64,000 nucleotides of DNA from Bacteroidaceae bacterium (GTDB taxonomy: Bacteria; Bacteroidota; Bacteroidia; Bacteroidales; Bacteroidaceae): assembly GCA_017557635.1 (NCBI GenBank), contig JAFYYH010000016.1, positions 1 through 64,000 of the forward strand, given 5' to 3'. Every line of letters begins with the position of its first letter. Positions within the stretch are counted from its first letter, which is position 1. This document shows, piece by piece, positions 1-6,661 of the stretch. Under the pieces are notes generated by a model. The model was not told where the DNA came from, made no database searches, and was given only the letters and a program-made list of their open reading frames with translations. Both the position numbers and the translations under genes were made by a program.

Positions 1-51
1 CACATTACCTTTGCAATCAACTCTGGTTGCATACGAAACAATCCAACCACC

Positions 52-138
52 AGTCAACTTATAACAGGAATAAGAATAACCAGAGTCAACTTCTCTTAGG
101 AATAAGACAATCCGAGTCAACCTTTTTTAGGAAAACAC
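52..138. repeat. imperfect ~31-bp tandem repeat, three units
   Basis: Three successive units start with AGTCAAC at 52, 84 and 115, so the spacing is 32 and 31 bases. The first two share AGTCAACTT followed by AGGAATAAGA a few bases later; the third keeps only AGTCAAC and TTAGGAA. There is no unique spacer of constant quality and no cas gene, so this is a decayed tandem repeat upstream of the first gene and not a CRISPR array. Confidence 0.55.
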
Positions 139-168
139 ATTTTGCAACGTTTTTGCAACGCTTTTTTC

Positions 169-199
169 TTGATTCGGCCCATTTGAGGCGCTAATTTTG
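169..199 (+). promoter_or_regulatory. Bacteroidota-type promoter for the first gene
   Basis: CTTG (TTG at 169-171) lies 20 bases before TAATTTTG (192-199), matching the -33/-7 pattern of Bacteroidota housekeeping promoters. The start would be near 205, leaving about 60 bases of leader before the ATG at 265. Confidence 0.6.
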
Positions 200-264
200 C
201 CTCATCGGAAGACGCATTAGGGGCGTTTTCGGGTTTAGATATAAAAATAAAAACCGATTGTATT

Positions 265-1038
265 ATGAGAAAGTTATTCCTTATTGTCTTAGTGTTTGCG
301 CAGGCCGTATGCGCATCGGCCCAGAATTTTGAATCAGATAGAGAAAGGATTGAGAATCTTTTCGACATTGAGCTGCCCGATCCGGGACCCGCGCACCTGA
401 CTCCGACCTATTCTTATCGCATACCGGAGTCGGACAGTTACCACGCGATTGTGGAGGATATGTTAGACTTATACGGCCGAAGGGTGCAGTGGGCGTTCGA
501 GGACCGTCCGTCGTTCGATCCCGAGTACGCGGTCAAGTGCATCGGCATTGACGGACAGCCGTATCTTGTAGCCGTCACTGCAAGCAAGAACATCTGGTAC
601 AACAAACGCGAAAGCGTTAAGGTAATATCCGATACGCTCAAGGTCAGCAAGGAACTGGCCGGTAAGTTGGACGCGCTGTTCCGCGTGGCAGTCGAGACCG
701 CAACTTTCATGCCATACCGCAGATTGGTGCTTACCGATGAGAACGGCAACAAGACACTCAAGGGCGGAATACCCGAAGCTGTGTTGGTGGACGGAAACTC
801 ATACACTTTCTACTCCGAGGGCCGAACCGCAATGTGCCGCAACCAGTTTGGAGAGGGTCCTCTTAAAAACCTGGTAGATATTGGAATTGCTCTGTATAAG
901 GCCGTCAAAGCCAAAGATCTGGAGGCCGTAACCAAAGTTCTTGATAGAGTAGAACCAACCAAACAATCTCTCTTTGCAGCAGCCCCCGATTGGTATCCCG
1001 AATACCTGGAGGCCAAAACCAACGACCTCTGGAGGTGA
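265..1038 (+). CDS. secreted protein of unknown function
   Basis: A 257-residue protein with a clear signal peptide (hydrophobic residues 4-16, likely cleavage after CASAQ around residue 20). I do not recognise the family. The mature part has no obvious transmembrane segment, zinc motif or repeat; it reads as a mixed alpha/beta soluble domain with a charged middle (residues 95-170). It is monocistronic: its own promoter lies upstream, and a long hairpin repeat separates it from the convergent gene downstream. Export to the periplasm or cell surface is inferred from the signal peptide. Nothing in the neighbourhood suggests a function. Confidence 0.75.
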   Translation: MRKLFLIVLVFAQAVCASAQNFESDRERIENLFDIELPDPGPAHLTPTYSYRIPESDSYHAIVEDMLDLYGRRVQWAFEDRPSFDPEYAVKCIGIDGQPYLVAVTASKNIWYNKRESVKVISDTLKVSKELAGKLDALFRVAVETATFMPYRRLVLTDENGNKTLKGGIPEAVLVDGNSYTFYSEGRTAMCRNQFGEGPLKNLVDIGIALYKAVKAKDLEAVTKVLDRVEPTKQSLFAAAPDWYPEYLEAKTNDLWR

Positions 1039-1045
1039 ACAAAAA

Positions 1046-1117
1046 GGGACGGTTCTGTTTTGCCCGCAAGATCAGTTAGCGAATAGAATCTATTCGCGAG
1101 CAAAACAGAACCGTCCC
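1046..1117. repeat. REP-like palindrome (GGGACGGTTCTGTTTTGC arms)
   Basis: Perfect 18-bp arms (1046-1063 and 1100-1117) enclose a second small palindrome, GCGAATAG-AAT-CTATTCGC at 1079-1097. The outer arms share the GGGACGGTTCT core with repeats near 3.7, 37.9, 42.2 and 44.7 kb. It sits between two convergent genes, where it could also act as a bidirectional transcription stop or mRNA end-stabiliser. Confidence 0.75.
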
Positions 1118-1124
1118 TGATTGT

Positions 1125-1742
1125 TTACTTCTTTCCGAACACAAACGCTCTCATGCTGCGGGCGAAATGAGGCAGGCTGCTGCCGATGAGGTGCTGGAAC
1201 CAGGTCTCCAGCAGCACAAAAAGGCCCACATAGTATAGACTTGCCCAGAGCCACTGGATGCCGGGATAGTTCACGTTCCGGTTCAGTACTACAAGACCCC
1301 AGATGGCAAAGGCACACATCAGAATGGCCGTGTACCAGCCGGGGGAAGGCTTTCCAAGCTTGAAGATGAAGCTGCCCATCGTATGAACGAAGCCCTCAAA
1401 GATAGCGAGGATGAACACAGGAAACACCAGCCACATCACATTCGGGAAAAGCAGGGCAAGCGAGAACAGGACGGTTATATAGACCGCCTGTGCCAGATGG
1501 GATTTGCCGGGTACGAGAGTGGCCGGGTCGATACCCACCACCGGGCCGAAAAGTGCCATCAGGCCTCCCTCAAAGGTTTCTTCATACTCGTGGCAAATCA
1601 GCAGAAAGTAGATGCCAAGAACCAGTTTACTTACGATTCCGATACTGTTCCAGTTACAGATTCCCCACACCGCCCAGCACAGGAAGATGAGAGTCATGAT
1701 GTGGATGTTGTTCTTAAGGAGCCAAAGACCTATTTTCTTCAT
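1125..1742 (-). CDS. HXXEE-motif integral membrane protein
   Basis: A 205-residue protein with five or six hydrophobic segments. The motif HEYEE (H51, E54, E55 from the chosen start) identifies the HXXEE family (PF13787-like), a small membrane family of unknown biochemical role. The ATG at 1742 gives an N-terminus MKKIGLWLL followed directly by the first membrane helix; a longer frame upstream would add about 38 charged residues with no membrane-protein character and was not chosen. It stands alone, facing the preceding gene across a REP-like hairpin. Possible metal binding by the motif is an inference. Confidence 0.75.
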   Translation of the reverse strand: MKKIGLWLLKNNIHIMTLIFLCWAVWGICNWNSIGIVSKLVLGIYFLLICHEYEETFEGGLMALFGPVVGIDPATLVPGKSHLAQAVYITVLFSLALLFPNVMWLVFPVFILAIFEGFVHTMGSFIFKLGKPSPGWYTAILMCAFAIWGLVVLNRNVNYPGIQWLWASLYYVGLFVLLETWFQHLIGSSLPHFARSMRAFVFGKK

Positions 1743-1849
1743 AACCGTCAAATTTCGATTTATCTGCCTAAAGATAGGAGTTTTTGGTGAGTTCGCCAAA
1801 GTCTCCCACGGTGATGGGCGCTGAGAGTGCGTGTGGGGCCGATGAGCGC

Positions 1850-1880
1850 GGGACACACCCTCGAAATGAGCATGTGTCCC
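1850..1880. repeat. small inverted repeat in the 1743-1965 gap
   Basis: GGGACACA and TGTGTCCC form 8-bp arms around a 15-base loop. The interval between the HXXEE gene and the tRNA-Glu mirror repeat holds this palindrome, a related TGGGACAC at about 1922, and no coding frame I would accept. Confidence 0.45.
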
Positions 1881-1965
1881 ACACGAACCGTGACGAGAAT
1901 ACGCTCTGACGCGGGCTAATGTGGGACACTTTGGCGGAGCAAACTAAAAAAGGGGACCCGAACAG

Positions 1966-2051
1966 ACGGGTTCGGTTCCCGTAGGCGCTACAAAGAAAAA
2001 GGCCCGAAAAATCGGACCTTTCTTTGTAGCGCCTACGGGAATCGAACCCGT
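1966..2051. repeat. inverted duplication of the tRNA-Glu 3' end
   Basis: The left arm (from 1966) repeats, in opposite orientation, the T-arm, acceptor 3' strand and trailer of the neighbouring tRNA-Glu: ACGGGTTCGGTTCCCGTAGG then CGCTACAAAGAAA. Compared with the real tRNA there is one substitution in the T-loop (A to G), two extra A residues and one change near the loop. The two arms meet at the terminator hairpin, giving an almost perfect palindrome of about 40 bp per arm. Confidence 0.85.
1998..2021 (-). terminator. intrinsic terminator of the tRNA Ser-Glu unit
   Basis: Read on the minus strand this is AAAGGTCCGA, a short U-rich loop, TCGGGCCTTT, then TTCTTT. It begins a few bases after the tRNA-Glu 3' end and forms the tip of the larger palindrome at 1966-2051. 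Confidence 0.7.
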
Positions 2052-2098
2052 ATGCCAAGATTGAGAATCTTGTATCCTAACCGTTAGATGAAAGCGCC
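2027..2098 (-). tRNA. tRNA-Glu (anticodon CTC)
   Basis: A complete 72-nt cloverleaf: acceptor GGCGCTT paired with AGGCGCT (including G-T and T-G wobbles), anticodon stem CAAGA/TCTTG around loop TTCTCAA (anticodon CTC), and T-arm ACGGG TTCGATT CCCGT. The discriminator is A and no CCA is encoded. It is the second gene of a two-tRNA transcript after tRNA-Ser. Confidence 0.95.
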
Positions 2099-2129
2099 AT
2101 GCGGTTATGTATGTTTTGCCAAAAGGAGG

Positions 2130-2216
2130 CGGAAGCTGGGGGATTCGAACCCCCGGTACGGTTACCCGTACGGCAGTTTAGCAAACTGCTGGTTTCAGCC
2201 ACTCACCCAAACTTCC
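2130..2216 (-). tRNA. tRNA-Ser (anticodon GCT)
   Basis: An 87-nt class II tRNA with acceptor GGAAGTT/AGCTTCC, anticodon stem GCAGT/ACTGC around loop TTGCTAA (anticodon GCT), a long variable arm (GTACGGGTAACCGTAC) and T-arm GGGGG TTCGAAT CCCCC. The discriminator is G and CCA is not encoded. It is transcribed ahead of tRNA-Glu from a promoter on the minus strand. Confidence 0.95.
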
Positions 2217-2251
2217 CTGGGAACCGTCGGTTCGGAATCCTTTAGCGGGCA

Positions 2252-2283
2252 CAAAGGTAAGGCGATGTTTTGAGTTCTGCAAG
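2252..2283 (-). promoter_or_regulatory. promoter of the tRNA Ser-Glu unit
   Basis: On the minus strand CTTG (2283-2280) is followed after 20 bases by TACCTTTG (2259-2252), a full match to the Bacteroidota -7 consensus. The predicted start lies about 30 bases before the tRNA-Ser 5' end. Confidence 0.7.
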
Positions 2284-2348
2284 TTTTAAAGCGATTATTT
2301 TTGAAAAAACAACATACGCCAAAAAAATCCGTTATCTTTACGATAATT

Positions 2349-3719
2349 ATGAAAGAATCAGAAATGGAGCAACTCCCTCGTGGATGCAGAATTATAGAAT
2401 TTCCGGAGTCGGCCGATGACCGCGGAGCGCTGGCGTTCGCAGAGGGCGCACATCAGATACCTTTTCAGATAGAACGCGTATTCTGGATCTACGGAGTACC
2501 CGACGGCAAGACCCGCGGAGGCCACTCGCACAGCGAATCGGCCGAAGTGGTGGTTCCCGTATCGGGCGGCTTCACGATGATGGTCGATGACGGCACGCAC
2601 AAGGCTGCGGTTAGGATGGATTCGCCGCGCAAGGGTATACTGATTCCGCCGGGCGTATGGTGTGACCTGCGCGATTTCGCGCCCGGGACGGTCTGCGTGG
2701 TGTTTGCATCGCACCCGTATAACGCATCGGGCTACATCAACAACTACAGCGAATACCTGACCGAGCAACTCCAGATTGTACGATACGACGCCTCACGCAA
2801 GCAGGAGTGGAACGATTTTGTGAGCAAATCCAAGAACGGCACGTTCCTGTTTGACCGTAACTACATGGATTACCACAGCGACCGATTCAAAGACTGCTCG
2901 CTGATGTTCTACAAGCACGGCAAGCTGCTGGCAATGCTGCCGGCCAACTGGCGCGAATCAGAGGGTACGGTGCAGTCACACGGCGGCCTGACCTACGGCG
3001 GCCTGATTGTGCCCAAGGAGATGATTGCGGTCGATGCGCTCGAGGTGTTCAGCTGCGCGATCGACTGGATGAAACGCCAACTGGGCGCGCACCGCTGGCT
3101 CTACAAGCCCATTCCTTATATATACAGCACGCTCCCGGCCGAGGAGGACCTCTACGCGCTGTTCCGCAGCGGCGGCACTCTGAAGGAGAGGGGAGTGTCA
3201 TCGGTCATAGACCTGGCTAAGAAACTTCCCATGCGGCAGTCGCGCAAATCGGGCCTCGTGAAGGCTCAGAAGGCGGGACTCACTGTGGATACCGGTAATA
3301 TGGAGGCCGATCTGGAGGCGTTCTGGAATATCCTGGCGGGCATTCTGATGGCTAAGCACAAGAAGAAACCCGTCCATACTGTCGCTGAACTGCGTCTTCT
3401 TCAGGGCCGATTCCCGGACCGCATCAAACTGCACGTTGTGCGCAACGGTCAGGAGGTTGTGGCGGGTGCGCTCATTTATGATATGGGTCATGTGGTGCAC
3501 ACGCAGTATCTGGCGTCATCGGAGTTCGGCAAGAACAACGGCGCCCTGGATATGCTGCTGCACAATCTTATTACCGATGTCTATGCGGACCGCACCTATT
3601 TTGATTTCGGCGTTTCGACCGAGAACGGCGGCGGTTACCTCAACGAGGGCCTTATCTTCCAGAAGGAAGGTTTCGGCGCAAGATCAGTAGTATACGATAC
3701 TTACGAGATTCTGTTTTAG
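2349..3719 (+). CDS. FdtA/WxcM-type cupin fused to a FemAB/GNAT-like acetyltransferase
   Basis: A 456-residue two-domain protein. Residues about 10-130 resemble sugar 3,4-ketoisomerase cupins of the FdtA/QdtA/WxcM family, including the GGHSHSE segment that would carry the catalytic histidine and the conserved GxWxxL-like GVWCDL. Residues about 135-456 resemble the Acetyltransf_6/FemAB-like GNAT fold, with a late conserved stretch YFDFGVSTENGGGYLNEGL. In nucleotide-sugar pathways the ketoisomerase makes the 3-keto intermediate and a separate acetyltransferase modifies the later amino sugar, so a fusion is chemically plausible. No aminotransferase or dTDP-glucose gene adjoins it. A TATCTTTA box at about 2334 suggests the start is at 2349 or the ATG at 2364. 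The specific product sugar is unknown. Confidence 0.75.
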   Translation: MKESEMEQLPRGCRIIEFPESADDRGALAFAEGAHQIPFQIERVFWIYGVPDGKTRGGHSHSESAEVVVPVSGGFTMMVDDGTHKAAVRMDSPRKGILIPPGVWCDLRDFAPGTVCVVFASHPYNASGYINNYSEYLTEQLQIVRYDASRKQEWNDFVSKSKNGTFLFDRNYMDYHSDRFKDCSLMFYKHGKLLAMLPANWRESEGTVQSHGGLTYGGLIVPKEMIAVDALEVFSCAIDWMKRQLGAHRWLYKPIPYIYSTLPAEEDLYALFRSGGTLKERGVSSVIDLAKKLPMRQSRKSGLVKAQKAGLTVDTGNMEADLEAFWNILAGILMAKHKKKPVHTVAELRLLQGRFPDRIKLHVVRNGQEVVAGALIYDMGHVVHTQYLASSEFGKNNGALDMLLHNLITDVYADRTYFDFGVSTENGGGYLNEGLIFQKEGFGARSVVYDTYEILF

Positions 3720-3724
3720 AGATG

Positions 3725-3793
3725 TGTCCCCAGTGTCACCAAAAGTGGCCAAAGAGAAGGTTTAGCTCGACGAAGTCAACCGTCCCCAATGGC
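3725..3793. repeat. REP-like element interrupted by ~20 bases
   Basis: GGCCAAAGAGAA at 3747-3758 and ACCGTCCCCAATGGCAT at 3779-3795 are contiguous in the hairpin copies near 42.2 and 44.7 kb, but are separated here by about 20 bases beginning GGTTTAGCTCGACG. The left half is also eroded (GTGTCCCCAGTG). The rlmH stop codon lies directly at its right border. Confidence 0.65.
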
Positions 3794-3794
3794 A

Positions 3795-4268
3795 TCATTC
3801 GTGGTGGTAGGGGAGGTTGTTCAGGATTGTGAAGGCGCGGTAGAGCTGCTCTACAAAAATGAGGCGTACCATCTGGTGCGAGAAAGTCATCTTGGAGAGT
3901 GAGAGGCGGCCGGGAACGCGGGCGTAGACGTCGGGGGAGAAGCCGTAGGGACCGCCGATGATGAAGACGAGGCGTTTTGTAGATTGAGCCATGCGTTTCT
4001 CGAGCCACGAGGCCATTTCGGGCGATGTCATTTCCTTGCCCTTGTCATCCAGCAGCCACACGTCATCAGAGGGCTGAAGCAAGTTCAATATCTGTTCGCC
4101 TTCACGGACCTTCTGGGTCTGAAAATCCATGTTCTTGGTGTTCTTGATGTCGGGTATTACCTGCATCTCAAACTGGGCAAAATGGGTCAGGCGCTCGGAG
4201 TACTGGCCGATGCCGTCAATGAGCCATTTCTGGTCTGTTTTGCCTATGACGATAAGGAGAATCTTCAT
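3795..4268 (-). CDS. rlmH: 23S rRNA pseudouridine-1915 N3-methyltransferase RlmH
   Basis: A 157-residue SPOUT-class methyltransferase, normal length for RlmH. RlmH uses S-adenosylmethionine to methylate pseudouridine 1915 in helix 69 of 23S rRNA on the assembled ribosome. Visible family marks are the start MKILLIVIGKT, the SAM-binding knot segment FIIGGPYGFSP (about residues 101-111), and the C-terminal LSLSKMTFSHQMVRLIFVEQ followed by YRAF. The ATG at 4268 was chosen because it is the family's usual N-terminus and lies 19 bases after a TAACTTTG box on the minus strand (4294-4287). It is divergent from the transporter gene. Confidence 0.95.
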   Translation of the reverse strand: MKILLIVIGKTDQKWLIDGIGQYSERLTHFAQFEMQVIPDIKNTKNMDFQTQKVREGEQILNLLQPSDDVWLLDDKGKEMTSPEMASWLEKRMAQSTKRLVFIIGGPYGFSPDVYARVPGRLSLSKMTFSHQMVRLIFVEQLYRAFTILNNLPYHHE

Positions 4269-4311
4269 ATCAATTGTTCCTGAAGACAAAGTTATAATCA
4301 TTCCGCGTGAT

Positions 4312-4343
4312 TTTGGAGGATTGTGGGACATTTGTTATATTTG
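4312..4343 (+). promoter_or_regulatory. promoter of the BASS transporter-plsC operon
   Basis: TTTG (4312-4315), a 20-base spacer and TATATTTG (4336-4343) match the Bacteroidota consensus exactly. The start is expected near 4349, about 22 bases before the ATG. The divergent rlmH -7 box lies at 4287-4294, so the two promoters are closely packed. Confidence 0.75.
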
Positions 4344-4370
4344 CGAAACTTTTGACTGGAGTAATACCTA

Positions 4371-5351
4371 ATGTACGAGAGTCTTCAACAGCTTGATGCG
4401 CTTAATATCAACTTCAACAGGACAGGTAACTGGCTGCTGATGATTTTCATGGCCGTAGTTATGTACGGCGTGGCTTTAGGATTGAGACCTCAGTTCTTCA
4501 GGGGCGTATTCAACCGCCCGCGAGGCATGTTCATCGGCCTTATCTGCCAGTGGATCATTCTGCCTCTGATTACTTTCCTGCTCTGCGTACTGTTCCACAA
4601 TTTTGTTCCGCCGATGGTGGCTATGGGTATGATCCTGGTGGCTTCATGCCCGGGCGGCGCGGTGTCGAACTTCATGACCTCTTACGGTAAGGGTAACGCC
4701 GAGCTTTCAGTGCTCATGAGCACCATCACAACCTTGGGCGCTCCCATCTTCACGCCGATTAACTACGCTATCTGGGGCGGCCTCTACACCAAGTACATGG
4801 ATTCGGCTGCGGGCGAGGTGCTGCGCACGCTTCAGGTTCCGCCCATGCAGATTGCGCTTACCGTTATTGTAATAATAGGTATTCCCATCCTGCTGGGTTA
4901 CATCACGGTCAAGCTGGCACCCAAGGCTGCTGAGAAACTCAAGGAGATTATGCGTTATGCGTCAATCCTGATCTTCCTGAGCGTGGCCGGCATGATGATT
5001 TCGCAGAACATCATCCTTTTCAAGGAGTTCATAGGATTTATTTTCATTATAGTTTTCATCCACAATCTGGTTGGTTTCGGCATTGGTTACACTGCGGCCA
5101 CTATAGGCAAGGTTCCTGTGAAGGACCGTCGCGCTGTGACGCTCGAGACCGGTATCCAGAATTCGGGATTGGGCCTTATCCTGCTGTTCAACACCGGAAT
5201 CTTCCCGCCGGAGATTGCCAAGGGCGGAATGGTGTTTGTGACTGCATGGTGGGGCGTTTGGCATATCATATCGGGCCTTCTGCTGGGAACGGCGTTCCGC
5301 TTTTCGGCCTTTGATACGACAGGCCTAAAATTCTGGCGTAAAGAGAAATGA
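4371..5351 (+). CDS. bile acid:sodium symporter family (BASS) transporter
   Basis: A 326-residue inner-membrane protein with nine or ten hydrophobic helices. The motif CPGGAVSNFMTSYGKGNAEL (about residues 100-119) and the later ETGIQNSGLG (about 260-269) are the two crossover regions typical of the NTCP/ASBT/BASS fold that bind sodium ions and substrate. In bacteria these proteins carry bile acids, pantoate or keto acids; the sequence alone does not decide the substrate. Its stop overlaps the start of the acyltransferase by 4 bases, so the two are translationally coupled. Confidence 0.85.
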   Translation: MYESLQQLDALNINFNRTGNWLLMIFMAVVMYGVALGLRPQFFRGVFNRPRGMFIGLICQWIILPLITFLLCVLFHNFVPPMVAMGMILVASCPGGAVSNFMTSYGKGNAELSVLMSTITTLGAPIFTPINYAIWGGLYTKYMDSAAGEVLRTLQVPPMQIALTVIVIIGIPILLGYITVKLAPKAAEKLKEIMRYASILIFLSVAGMMISQNIILFKEFIGFIFIIVFIHNLVGFGIGYTAATIGKVPVKDRRAVTLETGIQNSGLGLILLFNTGIFPPEIAKGGMVFVTAWWGVWHIISGLLLGTAFRFSAFDTTGLKFWRKEK

Positions 5352-6661
5352 AGCAGCATATACAGGATAAGGATTGGTTCTACACCTTCCTGAGGCATTT
5401 TGTGGACTGGTCTGTACGCAGTTCATTCCGTAAATATCAGGTAGAGGGAATCGAGAACCTTCCCGAAGAGGGCAGTATTGTAATCTGGGCAGCCAATCAT
5501 ACAAACGCGCTGATGGACCCGATGGTGATGCTGCCGGCCAACAAGATCCGCAAGGTGTTTGTGGCCAGGGCCGATATCTTCAAGAAAAACTGGGCAAAGA
5601 GGGCGCTCTACTTCCTGCGCGTGATGCCCATCTACCGCATCCGTGACGGCATTGATGCAGTAAAGCACAACAACGAGTGCATTGACCAGGCAACAGGAGT
5701 AATTCTGGACGGCGTTCCGTTCATTATCTTCCCGGAGGCAACCCACCGCGCAAAACATTCGCTGCTCAAATTAAGCAAAGGCATTTTCCACATAGCCGAG
5801 AACGCCATTGAGAAATCAAACGGCCGCACGGTTTACATCCAGCCCATCGGCATAGAATACAGCGATTATTTCCGTTTCCGCAATAAGGTTCTGGTAAGGT
5901 TCGGAGAGCCAATTAACGTCAACAAGTTCCTTGAGGAGCATCCCGAAGAACCCACACCCGTAGCAATGCTGCAGATGCGCGGCCTGCTGACCGACGCCCT
6001 TGCCAAGGAGATCGTTTTCATTCCCGACGACGAGGATTACGACGCCATCTGGGAGTACGCCAAACTCAAGGCCGATAACCCCGAATACTTCAAAAAGGCG
6101 TTGGCCGATATTGAGGCACGCGACGGCAAGAAGCTCAAAGGATTGCTCAAGATACAGGCAGTTGATAAGTACGCCGTAGCCGAGGCCCTGAAACTGCGTG
6201 AGGAGGATCCCGACAAAGCCCGTGACCTCTTTGCAAAGGTGGATGCACAGCGCCTGTGGCGTATCCAGAACGGCATTTCGGTCTATTCAATTGCGGGTGA
6301 GCCGGGCGGTTTCAAGCTGCTGCTCAAGACTCTGGTCGCACTGCTGGGAGCACCGTTCTATCTGCTGGCCGGCGTGCTGGGCGCAATCAAGTGGATTCCC
6401 ATAATCTACATCCTGCGCGGCGTAAAGGATGACGCATTCTACAACACCGCCCGTTACGGCGTACGTCTGGCGCTGGCCATTCCCGCACTGATAATATGGG
6501 CACTGGTTTACTTCCTGATATTCAAGTGGTACATCGCACTGGGACTGCTGCTGTTGTCGCTGCCGTCACTCAAGTATCTGTATGATTACGGGACTTACTT
6601 CCGCAGGTGGATATCGGACGTAAGATGGAAAGTGCGTAAGAAACACGCACCCAAATTATAA
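5348..6661 (+). CDS. PlsC-family lysophospholipid/glycerol-phosphate acyltransferase
   Basis: A 437-residue protein with an N-terminal acyltransferase domain (about residues 35-215) and two or three C-terminal membrane helices (about 325-415). The acyl-transfer motif is NHTNALMDP (H51, D57), i.e. H-X5-D as in Gpt2/Sct1-like acyltransferases and not the H-X4-D of classical PlsC. A second motif FPEATHRAKHSL (about residues 128-139) matches the phosphate-binding block FPEGTRS with an Ala in place of Gly. Predicted role: acylation of a glycerol-phosphate or related acceptor at the inner membrane. It is coupled to the transporter upstream and converges on the glycosyltransferase gene with a 6-base overlap. 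Confidence 0.85.
   Translation: MKQHIQDKDWFYTFLRHFVDWSVRSSFRKYQVEGIENLPEEGSIVIWAANHTNALMDPMVMLPANKIRKVFVARADIFKKNWAKRALYFLRVMPIYRIRDGIDAVKHNNECIDQATGVILDGVPFIIFPEATHRAKHSLLKLSKGIFHIAENAIEKSNGRTVYIQPIGIEYSDYFRFRNKVLVRFGEPINVNKFLEEHPEEPTPVAMLQMRGLLTDALAKEIVFIPDDEDYDAIWEYAKLKADNPEYFKKALADIEARDGKKLKGLLKIQAVDKYAVAEALKLREEDPDKARDLFAKVDAQRLWRIQNGISVYSIAGEPGGFKLLLKTLVALLGAPFYLLAGVLGAIKWIPIIYILRGVKDDAFYNTARYGVRLALAIPALIIWALVYFLIFKWYIALGLLLLSLPSLKYLYDYGTYFRRWISDVRWKVRKKHAPKL

Noticed and set aside
52..138. Possible CRISPR array from ~31-base periodic repeats
   Set aside because: Repeat units diverge, there are no conserved repeat/unique spacer blocks, and no cas genes are in the window.
1768..2058. 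Small frame covering the tRNA-Glu mirror repeat
   Set aside because: It runs through the tRNA gene and palindrome; the RNA explanation is complete and the protein has no family character.
4371..5351. Specific bile-salt uptake function
   Set aside because: The BASS family also moves pantoate, keto acids and other anions; sequence and neighbours do not decide, so only the family was called.
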